Shown here: positions 51,738 through 61,496 of the stretch, in pieces | Position numbering within the stretch: position 1 is the first letter of the stretch | How the letters are laid out: each line of letters begins with the position of its first letter | Source of the DNA: Pseudomonas frederiksbergensis | GTDB lineage: Bacteria; Pseudomonadota; Gammaproteobacteria; Pseudomonadales; Pseudomonadaceae | Assembly (NCBI RefSeq): GCF_003732705.1 | Contig: NZ_MOBR01000040.1 | Span: forward strand, 124,001 to 188,000 | Reading direction: 5' to 3' | DNA: 64,000 nucleotides | Translations under genes and position numbers: made by a program | Notes under the pieces: model-generated | Databases searched by the model: none | What the model saw: the letters and a program-made list of their open reading frames with translations, nothing else | What the model was told of the DNA's origin: nothing

Positions 51738-52868
51738 TCACTGGCAGGTGTTGTGCGGCGCGACGATCAGGCTATAGAGATAATCGGCAATCACCCGCCC
51801 TCCCGATCCCGGGATTGGATGAATCTTGTCCGGTCCAATCATCGGCGCAGCTCCGCCCAAGGCATAGCGTTTGACGTCAGCGCCGAACGCACACTGCATA
51901 TTGGCGTACCCCAGATGTTCACCGCGCGCCCAGGGCTCCAGCACCTGCGCATAAGCCGACATCGGATAGGCGCTTGAGCGTGTTGTGTCCTGGCGCAGGA
52001 TCAGGTTGATGCTCGCCTTTGGATGAACCTCGCGCACCATCCGCACCAGGCCTTGAATGTTCTGCAGATAGGTTTCCGGTTTCACGCCAAACCCTTGGTC
52101 GTTGCCGCCCAGCATGATCAGGTAAATGTCCGCCGGAATCTTCGCCACCACGGCTTTCCACTGCGTCTGCCATTGAGTATCGCTGTGATAGAAATCCGCG
52201 GATGACGCACCGGAAGCCGCAAGCTTGGACACCCTGATACCGCCCTGCTGATTGCTCATCCACAAGCCAAACAGGGTTGGCGCGCCTTTGACCACTTCCA
52301 GCCGGAACGCCCACTCGGGCTGTTCGGAAAAACCGGGCAACTGGACTTCCTGAACACCTGAGCCGCCTAACTGCAATGAATGCCAAGGGTCTGATGCCGT
52401 CCAGCGGTAGCGCACCTCGCTGGATTTCCCGTCCCCCAGGTACAGCAATTTCGCCTGGGCGATCGAGGTGTCAACGGCGGTTGTCGGTTTGGCATCGATC
52501 TCCAGATAAGCACCGGGCCGGCCCGTTATGGTGCGACTGTCGGGACTGGCCTGGCCTAGACCGGACACGTCCCAATCACCACCGAAGTACTTTTCGCTGC
52601 TGCGGGTGTATTTGTAGTGGGTGCCGCCGAGCGCCGCGCCATGATTGAAGCCGACATAGCCCGGCCCGGCAAAACCCGCCTTGTGGGTAAGCCGCTGGAC
52701 AAGCTTGTTCAGATAAAAATCCTGCCCGGCGCTGTAGCTGTCGCCGATCACCGAGATGGCCAACACCTTCCCCGCTTTGCCTTCGCGCCACTGCGCAAAC
52801 CGTTCGCGAGCGTCACCGACTGCGAGCACCGAAGCCGCTGCGGGATGTAAATCATCAACTGCAACCAT
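51738..52868 (-). CDS. SGNH/GDSL-type hydrolase or acyl-esterase of the EPS cluster
   Basis: A 376-residue SGNH-fold protein. Block I is VIGDSYSAGQ with Ser44, block III LGGNDQG and block V GPDKIHPIPGSGG (Asp/His). A middle beta-sandwich-like insertion (residues ~105-215) is probably carbohydrate-binding. It lies 12 bases after an acyltransferase gene, so it likely adds, moves or removes acyl groups on the polysaccharide. No signal peptide is visible at the chosen start, which is odd for this role. Confidence 0.85.
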   Translation of the reverse strand: MVAVDDLHPAAASVLAVGDARERFAQWREGKAGKVLAISVIGDSYSAGQDFYLNKLVQRLTHKAGFAGPGYVGFNHGAALGGTHYKYTRSSEKYFGGDWDVSGLGQASPDSRTITGRPGAYLEIDAKPTTAVDTSIAQAKLLYLGDGKSSEVRYRWTASDPWHSLQLGGSGVQEVQLPGFSEQPEWAFRLEVVKGAPTLFGLWMSNQQGGIRVSKLAASGASSADFYHSDTQWQTQWKAVVAKIPADIYLIMLGGNDQGFGVKPETYLQNIQGLVRMVREVHPKASINLILRQDTTRSSAYPMSAYAQVLEPWARGEHLGYANMQCAFGADVKRYALGGAAPMIGPDKIHPIPGSGGRVIADYLYSLIVAPHNTCQ

Positions 52869-52880
52869 GCGTCATTTCCT

Positions 52881-53918
52881 TCAGGATTGCGCCACCGACG
52901 CCACGGCGGCCGGCGGCTTTTTACGTGTTGCCCGCTCACCCAGAAACAGCACGGACGTGAGGCTGAACCGGCTGAAAATATTCGACAACACCACCGGTCC
53001 CAGCAAGCCACAGACCACGCCGCTAAGCACTAGAACGGCGTCCTCGTTAACCCCCAGACGTCCCAGCACGGCTCGCGAAGTGGCGGCAAACAGCACATGA
53101 AACAAAAAGATCGCGTAGGAATAACCACCGAGCCAGATCAGCCATCGCGCCTGCAGGTTACTCGACAGCAGCGCCATGCAAGACACACAACCTACCAGCA
53201 AACCGACCAGGCTGCGGCGATCAACGATCAACCCGCGATCCAGCGTCGCCACATACAGCAGCACCAGCGAGATCACCACGAACACCACCGGCCCGATCAC
53301 CCTGAACGTTTGTCTGATCTCGGTCACCTTTTCATGACCAATCATCCCCAGCACAAAAAACGGCAGCAGATACACCGCGCCATTAATACCGAACGCATCG
53401 ACCGCAAAGGGCGGCAGCAGAAACACCCCCGCCGCAAACGCCAGCAACAGGTACTGGCGCGTCATTGTCTGCAACAACTCGCGCCATTCCAGCAGACCGA
53501 CAAACATGAAAATGATGAACACCGCCTGCAAAAACCAGAAGTGGTTGACCGGCACATAGAACGACAACAACGCATCGATCACGCCTACATCCTTGTTCAC
53601 GCCGGGCCCGACCGCTTGCAGCACCGAGAACGGAACCCCCACACAAAACAACGGCACGATCAGCCGCCGGACCTTGCCGCTCACGTAGGCCGGGAAGTCA
53701 TTGCCGCGGATTTTGTACAGGGAATAGATGTAGCCCGAGATAAAGGTGAACAGCGGCATGCGCACGTAGACCATCGAGTCGGCGATGACCCGAAATGGCG
53801 AACCCACGTCTATTTTCAAGCCGCCACCCAGGGGCCCGATCACGTGATAAAGCACCAGCAACAGGCAGGCCAGGCCGCGCAGGGTTTCAATCTCCAGCGA
53901 CTTTTTCTTGCTCGACAT
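52881..53918 (-). CDS. Acyltransferase-3 family membrane protein
   Basis: A 345-residue integral membrane acyltransferase with about ten helices. The family signature is IETLRGLACLLLVLYHVIG with the conserved histidine, then PLFTFISGYIYSLYK and FWFLQAVFI. Such proteins O-acetylate or O-acylate exported sugars. There is no fused SGNH domain; a separate SGNH gene follows immediately, which may supply the missing half. Confidence 0.92.
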   Translation of the reverse strand: MSSKKKSLEIETLRGLACLLLVLYHVIGPLGGGLKIDVGSPFRVIADSMVYVRMPLFTFISGYIYSLYKIRGNDFPAYVSGKVRRLIVPLFCVGVPFSVLQAVGPGVNKDVGVIDALLSFYVPVNHFWFLQAVFIIFMFVGLLEWRELLQTMTRQYLLLAFAAGVFLLPPFAVDAFGINGAVYLLPFFVLGMIGHEKVTEIRQTFRVIGPVVFVVISLVLLYVATLDRGLIVDRRSLVGLLVGCVSCMALLSSNLQARWLIWLGGYSYAIFLFHVLFAATSRAVLGRLGVNEDAVLVLSGVVCGLLGPVVLSNIFSRFSLTSVLFLGERATRKKPPAAVASVAQS

Positions 53919-53930
53919 AAAGCACCAACC

Positions 53931-55034
53931 TCAGCTCAGGATTCTTGATTCAACCAGCACAGGTTTCTTTGCGCGCAGCTGCAAACCCAGGCCCATAAAC
54001 AGCACCGGCACCACCATGGAAAAATGCCGGGCGAAGGAACCGAAGTCCGGTTCGAACAAGCCCTGCACCAATAAAAAGGACAGGGGAATGGCGATCAGCT
54101 CTTTGACTTTGGTATCGATGCGCACGCCCTTGTAGTCGCTGGACGTGATCATTTTGAACATCAGCAATGAGGTCATCATCATCAACACCACGAAGATGAT
54201 CTGGCCCAGGCCGGACAGCAAAATCAGCTCCACCGGAAACGACAGCCGGAAGAAGATGCTCATCGAGTCCAGCGCTTGGGACACGAAGTCACCGCCACTG
54301 ATCCAGGACACGATCAGCGACTTCGAGCCCTCCTCGCCCGCCGTGCGCAGTTCGTTGTTGCTGGCGCGAATCGACGACACCGAATAGCCGACCGCCAATT
54401 GAATCGCCGTGGCGATGGCCAGGTAGAACAGGAACAGCATCAGGAAGAAGGTCATCCGCGACACGTACTTCTTCATCACGCACACGCCGAACCAGGCCAG
54501 GGAAAACAGGATCCAGTAGGGCCGGATCAACACGCCGTAGATCACCGCCGAGCAGAAAAATCCGCCGCGATAACGCCTGGAAAACGAGAACAGCAAAATT
54601 GAAATCATCGCCACCGAGACGATGATTTCCTTGGTCAGGTTTTCGAGGAAAAACGAGCGGACTACACCCCACAAACACAGGGTAAAAAAGATCGTCAGCG
54701 GCATGCGCCGGAACATCAGGACCGGCACCGCCGTCAGGAACAGGTTGCACGCCATGCCGTAGGCCCAGGCATTGGTCAGGTTGATGCCGGTGGGTCGCAG
54801 CAGGTACGCCGAGCATTCGTAGGACGAGCGGTCCGGCGAGAACGGATTCCAGAAGTTGCAGTTGTCGGCGCGGGCGTAGGACGACCACAACGTCATGGCA
54901 TCGGGGCCGGGATCACGGTGCATCAGCAGCGGCATGGCCACCGACAGAAACAGGCCACTGAACAGAATCAGGAACGAGATGTACGCGTCGAGTTTTCTGC
55001 CGCGAAACTCGATGGAGGGCAGTTTCAGCGCCAT
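53931..55034 (-). CDS. wzy: Putative polysaccharide polymerase (Wzy)
   Basis: A 367-residue membrane protein with about ten to eleven hydrophobic segments and a large extracytoplasmic loop near residues 40-90. Sequence alone gives no firm family. The identification rests on topology and position between wzx and the acyltransferase gene. The start and the wzx stop share one base (TAATG). Confidence 0.72.
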   Translation of the reverse strand: MALKLPSIEFRGRKLDAYISFLILFSGLFLSVAMPLLMHRDPGPDAMTLWSSYARADNCNFWNPFSPDRSSYECSAYLLRPTGINLTNAWAYGMACNLFLTAVPVLMFRRMPLTIFFTLCLWGVVRSFFLENLTKEIIVSVAMISILLFSFSRRYRGGFFCSAVIYGVLIRPYWILFSLAWFGVCVMKKYVSRMTFFLMLFLFYLAIATAIQLAVGYSVSSIRASNNELRTAGEEGSKSLIVSWISGGDFVSQALDSMSIFFRLSFPVELILLSGLGQIIFVVLMMMTSLLMFKMITSSDYKGVRIDTKVKELIAIPLSFLLVQGLFEPDFGSFARHFSMVVPVLFMGLGLQLRAKKPVLVESRILS

Positions 55035-56254
55035 TACGCGGTCACCTTCACGCGGGCAGACCGAGTCAGCAAAGCGATAACGCCGAGCTGCACGGTGATC
55101 GAAAACACATTCCCCCAGGCCGCGCCATAAATCGAGTAGTGCTTGATCAGCAGATAACTGACGGGCAGAGAAACCAGCAGGCAGATCGCCGCGCTGGTGA
55201 GTGATACCCGGCTGTTTTTCGACGCGATCAAACCACCCCAGACAATGTCGCCGACGGCGCGCAGGGCAAAGGAAAAAATCAGTACGCCGAGCAGGTCGTT
55301 ATCCGGACGCGGCACCGTTGTCGCGACGTAATCGAGCACGACATTGAAGAACACCACAATCATCAGCGCCACGGCGCCGGACAGCACCAACGCGCGCATC
55401 ACCCACTGATTGACGAACAACTGCCGGGCCGTCAGCGCCTGCTGGTCGTTCTGATAGCGCTTGGCAAGCACCGGAATGCCCACCACCGCCACCACGGCGT
55501 AGGACAACGCCTGCAAGGTGTTAGCCGCCGACCAGGCGTAAACGTACTTGCCCAGGCTGGCGTAGGGCTCGAGGTCGATAATCAGAAAGCGCTCGGCGTA
55601 CTGACTCAACGCGATCAGCCCCGTACCCAGGTAAAACGGCAATCCGGCTTTCCACACCGAGGCCGTGGTCAGCGCACCGGTCACTCGCCCTCGGTGAACG
55701 TTCACCACAATCAGGTAACCGGCCAGCATCACCGACACGTTGGCCGCGACCCACAACCACAACACACTGGCGATGTCGGAGACCCAGCCGAGCATCATCC
55801 CGCCCAAGGCCAACAGCGCCCAGAAGCCGGTTTTGATAAAGAACAGCAGCGCGCCCCACGTGGCTTTCTGCGCAGAAAACACAAAGGAATTGATCTCGAA
55901 CGACAGGTGCTCGGTGAGCAGCAGCAACGCCACACAAACGATCAGTGTGGTGCTCGCCTCAATCCCCTGGAACAACGAATACACCGTGACCGTCGCCACC
56001 GACAACACGACGCCCACGGCCAGGTACAACAGCAAGACCCTATCGACGACCCATCGCGAACTGCGACCGACGCTGATCAGCCGATTGATTTCCGAACTGA
56101 AACCGACGCTGTAGAACTTCGACGCAATCAACGACGCCGCCACCACCACGCCGTAAAAACCCAGCGCGTCATAGCCCAGGTAATGGGTGATGGCCAACAC
56201 CAGCAGAAACTTCGCACCTAAAGCTCCGCCCCGGAGCAGTAGCCGAAATATCAT
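55034..56254 (-). CDS. wzx: Wzx-type lipid-linked oligosaccharide flippase
   Basis: A 406-residue protein of the MOP/polysaccharide-transport superfamily with about 12 helices, starting IFRLLLRGGALGAKFLLVLAI. It would flip the undecaprenyl-linked repeat to the periplasm. It overlaps the pyruvyltransferase gene by four bases and touches wzy, so the three are coupled. Confidence 0.88.
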   Translation of the reverse strand: MIFRLLLRGGALGAKFLLVLAITHYLGYDALGFYGVVVAASLIASKFYSVGFSSEINRLISVGRSSRWVVDRVLLLYLAVGVVLSVATVTVYSLFQGIEASTTLIVCVALLLLTEHLSFEINSFVFSAQKATWGALLFFIKTGFWALLALGGMMLGWVSDIASVLWLWVAANVSVMLAGYLIVVNVHRGRVTGALTTASVWKAGLPFYLGTGLIALSQYAERFLIIDLEPYASLGKYVYAWSAANTLQALSYAVVAVVGIPVLAKRYQNDQQALTARQLFVNQWVMRALVLSGAVALMIVVFFNVVLDYVATTVPRPDNDLLGVLIFSFALRAVGDIVWGGLIASKNSRVSLTSAAICLLVSLPVSYLLIKHYSIYGAAWGNVFSITVQLGVIALLTRSARVKVTA

Positions 56255-57363
56255 CGAACAACACCCTTGATGATCCCGTCCATGACCAGGGTCTTGGCTT
56301 CAATCTCCCGGCAGGTGTCCGTCAACTTCTGACCAAATCGGGACAAGGCATTCGGTGCGTAAACCGTGTTGATGATGGTGTCGACATTGATATCGCCGCC
56401 ATTGATCACCCAGTCTTCCACGCCCATGTCCTGATAGGCGCCAAAACCCTTGCGCTCGTAGCTGATATGGAACGCCGGAACGCCCGCCAGCAGCGATTCG
56501 ATGGCGCCATGCAAGCGCACGGAAATCACCAGGTCCGGTTGATATTTGGCCAGGGTCGCCTTCAATGGCAGCAGGTCTTCGGTGATGCCCAACTCGCGAT
56601 AGAACGCACCGTCATCGTTGCCACGCACGGCGCTTTGCACCGCACACACCACTTTGCTTTTGTTCTTCAAGCGCTGTAGCAGCAGCTTCAGATTGGCCAC
56701 GTAACCGGCCTTCTTTTCCTTGCTCCACGCCGGCGGTTTGCGCAGTACCACACAGACCACCGCCGGCGTTGAGGCACAACGGGTGAACTTGGGTTGCTGG
56801 AGAATCTTGCCGGCCAATGCCTGCACCGCCAGGTCCGGTGCGCGGTATACATTTTCATAGGTGCCGAAAAGCTCCGAGGAGCGGTTGTCCCGCACAAACA
56901 CCGCATCAGCCTTGGCGTAATGCTCGACGATTTTGCCGCCGTCACCATGGAACGGACCAATGCTCTGCGGCAGGTACACCGACGGCACTTTGCTCAGGAT
57001 CGCCGTTTCCAGTTGCTTGGCGTGCCCCAGTTTCAACTTGATATGTTCGAAGGCGCTTTTGGAGCGCATGTAACCGCCGCCGACGCCGACGATCAGGTCG
57101 CTCGACCTCAATACATCCGCAAGGCCCGCATAGGACTGATTCAGGAACAGCGCCTGCTTGACCCGCCCCAAGCCCTTGGCCGCCATGACCGGCGCGTCGT
57201 GGCGCAGGTAGGGCAAGTAGCTGAAGGATTTCGGGTCCGAGGCCACGACGCTGATCGAGGTGTCGGCACCAAAGTTTCGCAGCACCAGGGCGATGGCCAA
57301 GTCCACCAGGAGACCATCACCGGAATTGGACGCGCTGTAGCCATGCAAAATCGTTACGTTCAT
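56251..57363 (-). CDS. Polysaccharide pyruvyl transferase family protein
   Basis: A 370-residue GT-B-like enzyme of the pyruvyl-transferase family, adding a pyruvate ketal to a sugar of the repeat and so making the polymer acidic. Motifs are HGYSASNSGDGLLVDLAI, DLIVGVGGGYMRSKS, LPQSIGPFHG and SVRLHGAIESLLAGVPAFHI, the last being the hallmark C-terminal R-x-H-G. Cytoplasmic. Confidence 0.92.
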   Translation of the reverse strand: MNVTILHGYSASNSGDGLLVDLAIALVLRNFGADTSISVVASDPKSFSYLPYLRHDAPVMAAKGLGRVKQALFLNQSYAGLADVLRSSDLIVGVGGGYMRSKSAFEHIKLKLGHAKQLETAILSKVPSVYLPQSIGPFHGDGGKIVEHYAKADAVFVRDNRSSELFGTYENVYRAPDLAVQALAGKILQQPKFTRCASTPAVVCVVLRKPPAWSKEKKAGYVANLKLLLQRLKNKSKVVCAVQSAVRGNDDGAFYRELGITEDLLPLKATLAKYQPDLVISVRLHGAIESLLAGVPAFHISYERKGFGAYQDMGVEDWVINGGDINVDTIINTVYAPNALSRFGQKLTDTCREIEAKTLVMDGIIKGVVR

Positions 57364-57377
57364 AAGCTGATATCTAC

Positions 57378-58460
57378 TTAATAAGAGGGAGCGGAATACA
57401 CGTCGTAGGTCTGCTTGATCATCAACGTGGCACTGAACCGCTCGCGGACCATTTGCCGGCCTTGGGCGCCGAGCAACTGCAACCGGGGCTTCTCGATGTT
57501 CACTAACACGTCGGTCAGTGCCTGGTGATCACCGGAGGGAAAGACGAAGCCGGTCACACCGTGGGTGACCAACTCGGGCAAGGACGTGCAGTTGCTGGCA
57601 ATCACCGGCAGCCCCATGGCCATGCCTTCCAGCGGCACCATGGCAAAGCCTTCCCAGCGACTGGGAACAATCAGTGCATCCGCCGCTTGATACAGCGCAT
57701 TCACTTCAGCCGGGGTTACCCACGGCACGTACTCGACCCCGTCCATCACCGGGCAATCGACGGTGTCCTCGTTGACCGCACTGCCGACCACCGTCAGTTT
57801 CAGGTCCGTGCGCTGCACGCCGGCAAAGGCCTTGAGCAACACATCGAAACCCTTCTGATAGTCGAGCCGCCCCACAAACAGCAGATGGATCGGCGCTTGA
57901 CCGGGGGTGTTCGGCTCATCGTCTTTGTAAGGGATACCGTTGTAGATCAACTTCATCCGGCGGCGCTCGATGCCAAACCGCGCGGCTTTGTCCAGTTCGT
58001 ACTGGCTGACGCAAATGATCACGTCCGTGACCTTCTGCAACAGCCGTTCAATCAGCGAATAGACTTTCTGCTTGGCCGGCGAACTCTCCATCAAGAATGA
58101 AAAGGCATGCGGGCAGTAGACAATTTTCGGCGACCGCCACGGCCGCAGGAGCACGCACACGCAACGGCCAATGACCCCGGAAAAGGTGCTGTGCAAATGC
58201 ACCACATCAGGTTTTTCCTTGAGAATCAGCCGCGCCAGTTGCCAGGCGAATCGCAGCAGCGAGCGCACATCGCGCTTGGTCCGGTCGAAGGTCCGGATCT
58301 GTTTTTCATCGATGCCGTGCAGCTCTTTTTTCTGATCGAACGGGATCAAATACACCAGTTCATAGTTCTCGACCTCGGCCTCAGGTGGCGCCGATATCGT
58401 GCGAATAACGGTCGCCACGCCACCCTTAATCGTTTCGGCCACATGCAGTATTTTTTTCAC
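57378..58460 (-). CDS. Glycosyltransferase family 4
   Basis: A 360-residue GT-B glycosyltransferase. The start is the GTG of KKILHVAETIKGGVATVI, with GGGTGG upstream; a longer TTG reading overlaps wzc. The donor-binding region is FVGRLDYQKGFDVLLKAFAG and the catalytic E-x7-E is in PSRWEGFAMVPLEGMAMG. It is the only clear repeat-unit glycosyltransferase inside the wzb-to-SGNH operon, implying a short repeat or additional genes elsewhere. Confidence 0.93.
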   Translation of the reverse strand: MKKILHVAETIKGGVATVIRTISAPPEAEVENYELVYLIPFDQKKELHGIDEKQIRTFDRTKRDVRSLLRFAWQLARLILKEKPDVVHLHSTFSGVIGRCVCVLLRPWRSPKIVYCPHAFSFLMESSPAKQKVYSLIERLLQKVTDVIICVSQYELDKAARFGIERRRMKLIYNGIPYKDDEPNTPGQAPIHLLFVGRLDYQKGFDVLLKAFAGVQRTDLKLTVVGSAVNEDTVDCPVMDGVEYVPWVTPAEVNALYQAADALIVPSRWEGFAMVPLEGMAMGLPVIASNCTSLPELVTHGVTGFVFPSGDHQALTDVLVNIEKPRLQLLGAQGRQMVRERFSATLMIKQTYDVYSAPSY

Positions 58461-58498
58461 AATCCACCCATTTCCATTCAGGTAATGCCAATGCCGAA

Positions 58499-60718
58499 TC
58501 AAGCCTTGTCGGACGCATACTCGTAGTTGTAATTGCCGTAGCCGCCGTTGCCGTAGTAGCCCGCGGCACGCTTCTCGACGCCATTGAACACAGCGCCTTT
58601 CAACTGGATACCGTTCTGGGCAAATCGACGGATCGTCAGTTCGATCTCTTTGGCAGGGTTCACGCCGAAGCGGGTGACGATCAGGCTGATCGCGGTTTCA
58701 CGCCCGACAATCGCGGCGTCTGTCACCGCCAGTAGCGGCGGCGTATCGATGATCACCACGTCATACAGCTCGCTGAGTTGTGCCAGCAGCTCACGGAAGT
58801 TCGCGTGCATCAGCAGCTCTGATGGATTAGGCGGGACCTGCCCGCGACTGATGAAGTGCAGGTTGTCGACCTCGGTTTGATGGATGCCCTGCTCAAGCGT
58901 GCAACGCTTGACCAGCAGGTCCGACAAACCATTGGTGATCGGCGTATTGAGGGTTTTATGCAAATGCCCTTTGCGCATGTCGGCATCGATCAGCACCACT
59001 TTTTGCCCGCTTTGCGCCATGACCGCCGCGAGGTTGGAAGAGACAAACGTCTTGCCGACCTGCGGGCTCGGGCCGGAAATCATGATGCGGTTGTTGGTCG
59101 AGTCCAGCCCGGCGAAATGCAGGCAGGTGCGCAGGCTGCGGATCGACTCGATCGACAGGTCGGTCGGGTTACGCAGGGCCAACAGAAAAGCCTGCCGGCG
59201 CGACTCGTCACTTAAGCGCAGTTTTTTACTGTCCTCTTCCTGTTGCAACACGCTGTAGGGAATCGACGCATACACCGGCAACCCGAGTTGCTCGATGGCC
59301 TCCGGCCCTTCCAATCCACGACTCAGGGATTTGCGCACCAGCACCACAGCGACGCCGACAAACGCGCCGAGGAACGTTGCGATCAGAACGATCAAGGCTT
59401 TGCGCGGTTTGACCGGGGTGGTCTTGTCGACATCCGCGGCATCGATCAGCCGGGCATTGCCCACCGCCCCGGCCCGGACGATGTCCAATTCCTGGGATTT
59501 GTTCAGCAACTGGGTGTAGATCTGCGAGGCCACTTCCACGTCGCGGGTCAGGTTCAACAACTCCTGTTGCGTGGCGGGCAGATCCTGAACCTTGCTCTCC
59601 AGACTTTTCTGTTGGCGGGTCAATTCGCCAATCTGCGCCATCAAGGCACGATAGACCGGATGCTGTTTGGTGAACTTGCGATCAAGCTCTGCCTGTTGCA
59701 GCTTCAGTTCCGAAATGCGCGTGTCCAGGGTGACAATCTGTTCCAGCACCGACTGGGTTTCGAGGGAAATGTTGACCGTCTTGCCACGGGTTTGATAACC
59801 GTTGAGCGCATCACTGGCCTTGATCAGGTCGTTCTTGACTTGCGGCAGTTGGGCTTGCAGAAAGTCCAGGCTTTGCGCCGCTTCCGCCGAGGTGCGCTCG
59901 ACGTTTTGCTGCACATATAACGAGGCGACTTTATTGAGAATCTTCACAGCCTGAGCGTGGTCAGGACTGGCCAGGGCCAGGCGGATGATGCCCGATTCCT
60001 TGCCTTGCTCGGACACGTCCAGGTCATCCTGGTAATCCAGGATGGTGACGATTCTTGCACTGCGCACCACTTCGAAACGGGTGCCGGGATTGGCCGCCAG
60101 ATCGGCGATCCGCCCCTCGACCCCATTTTGCGCAAAGGCTTCGCCGGCGACGCCGTCCACCAACAGGTTGTCGTTGTCATCGAACAACTGGAATCGATGT
60201 TGCTCGGCGGCCACCAGTTTCAGTTTCTTGCCCAACAGTTCTTCCGGCAAGTTGAGCCGGGCGATATCCAGACGTTCACCGCCCCAGGCGTAGCTGTTCA
60301 GGCCGAAACGAGGGGGTGCAACGGAATCACCCTTGTAGCGTCGGGCCAGAAAGCCGCCAATGACCGGGAAGGTATTGGGCGTGACGTCGATATCAAGGTG
60401 CAGATCGTCGACGGTTTTACCGATTACCGCGCGGGATTTGATGATGCCGATCTCGGTCACCGACGGCGATTGACCATTGAGCATGCTGTTGAGATCGGAG
60501 AAACCGAGCATGTCGTTCTTTTTCGGTTCGACCTGTACCACAGCGTTCGCCAGGTACACCGGTGTCGCCAAAATCGCATAAGCCACACCGGTCAGCATAA
60601 ATGCACCGGTGAGCGCGCCGATCAACCATTTCTGATCAATTAAACTGCCGAATATACCGAGAAGATCAATATCATCTCGCTCGTTGTCCCGGGTGCCGAC
60701 TACTGACGGTAACTGCAT
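58499..60718 (-). CDS. wzc: Wzc-type tyrosine autokinase / chain-length regulator
   Basis: A 739-residue inner-membrane protein. The Wzz domain spans from helix 1 (LIGALTGAFMLTGVAYAIL, residues ~33-51) to helix 2 (LIVLIATFLGAFVGVAVVL, ~455), with a long periplasmic coiled coil between. The BY-kinase domain has GPSPQVGKTF near 547, VLIDADMRKGHLH and VVIIDTPPLL. The C-terminal tyrosine cluster is YYGNGGYGNYNYEY. It controls polymer length and opens the Wza channel. The first gene of the operon, wzb, encodes its phosphatase. Confidence 0.95.
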   Translation of the reverse strand: MQLPSVVGTRDNERDDIDLLGIFGSLIDQKWLIGALTGAFMLTGVAYAILATPVYLANAVVQVEPKKNDMLGFSDLNSMLNGQSPSVTEIGIIKSRAVIGKTVDDLHLDIDVTPNTFPVIGGFLARRYKGDSVAPPRFGLNSYAWGGERLDIARLNLPEELLGKKLKLVAAEQHRFQLFDDNDNLLVDGVAGEAFAQNGVEGRIADLAANPGTRFEVVRSARIVTILDYQDDLDVSEQGKESGIIRLALASPDHAQAVKILNKVASLYVQQNVERTSAEAAQSLDFLQAQLPQVKNDLIKASDALNGYQTRGKTVNISLETQSVLEQIVTLDTRISELKLQQAELDRKFTKQHPVYRALMAQIGELTRQQKSLESKVQDLPATQQELLNLTRDVEVASQIYTQLLNKSQELDIVRAGAVGNARLIDAADVDKTTPVKPRKALIVLIATFLGAFVGVAVVLVRKSLSRGLEGPEAIEQLGLPVYASIPYSVLQQEEDSKKLRLSDESRRQAFLLALRNPTDLSIESIRSLRTCLHFAGLDSTNNRIMISGPSPQVGKTFVSSNLAAVMAQSGQKVVLIDADMRKGHLHKTLNTPITNGLSDLLVKRCTLEQGIHQTEVDNLHFISRGQVPPNPSELLMHANFRELLAQLSELYDVVIIDTPPLLAVTDAAIVGRETAISLIVTRFGVNPAKEIELTIRRFAQNGIQLKGAVFNGVEKRAAGYYGNGGYGNYNYEYASDKA

Positions 60719-60757
60719 AAGTGAATTCTTACCATTTACTGATCTGAAAATTATTCA

Positions 60758-61198
60758 TCAATGCCCAAGGCGCTGCGCCCATGAGCAAACAGCATCTTCA
60801 ATCAATGCGTGGGCATGAATAAAAGCTGCTTTTCCTTGACGATACGGGTCCTGTATTTCTCGCTCACTCTGCCACTTGCCGAGAAGAAACACTTTGCCCC
60901 TGGCGTGCGATGCAATCTTCAGCACTTGGCTTACATGCTGTTTTTCCATGACCAGAATCAGGTCTGATTCATTAACAATGTCCGGGGTGATTTGCCGCGC
61001 CTTGAACGCTTCGGCACTATGCCCATGCGCTTCCAGAACCTGGCGTGCCGCAGGCTCCATGGACTCGCCAACACGTGCACTAAGGCCCGCGGAGGTCACG
61101 GTGATGGTGGAAGATGCCAGCGCATTGCGCAGCAACATTTCTGCGGTCGGACTTCGGCAAATATTGCCTACGCAGACGACAAGGATCTTTCTGAACAA
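60758..61198 (-). CDS. wzb: Low-molecular-weight protein-tyrosine phosphatase (Wzb)
   Basis: A 146-residue phosphatase that dephosphorylates Wzc. The start is placed at a TTG giving MFRKILVVCVGNICRSP, the family N-terminus; an ATG 23 codons upstream would add a non-conserved tail. The C-x5-R loop is CVGNICR and the acid is Asp in QDPYRQG. It is 39 bases from wzc and is the first gene of the eight-gene operon. Confidence 0.94.
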   Translation of the reverse strand: MFRKILVVCVGNICRSPTAEMLLRNALASSTITVTSAGLSARVGESMEPAARQVLEAHGHSAEAFKARQITPDIVNESDLILVMEKQHVSQVLKIASHARGKVFLLGKWQSEREIQDPYRQGKAAFIHAHALIEDAVCSWAQRLGH

Positions 61199-61369
61199 GG
61201 CAACGCTTCCCGTGTAATGTCGAATCAACCAATGCGTAGCGGGGATTTGAGTGAACCACGGGTTCATCCCGCACTCAGAAAAGGATCAGCCTTGTTAATA
61301 CAAGCGTATTAAGTACCACGACAGCCAAAAACCACCCAACCAGAATAAGCGGACCAAAAATAACGAACG

Positions 61370-61379
61370 TTTTCTAACA
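61370..61379 (+). promoter_or_regulatory. Copy 3 of shared motif TTTTCTAACA
   Basis: Exact match in the 298-base AT-rich region between wzb and the divergent glycoside hydrolase gene. The same region holds the palindrome CTTGTTAATACAAG (about 61,293-61,306). Confidence 0.45.
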
Positions 61380-61496
61380 ATGGTTATCCGACAAAACATA
61401 ACAGTCGTGCACTTAACAACTTCACCGCTATCGAACTAATAGCAGCAGAAAACCAATAATCAACGTTATTTCCAGATCGACGAGAGGGAATTCGCC

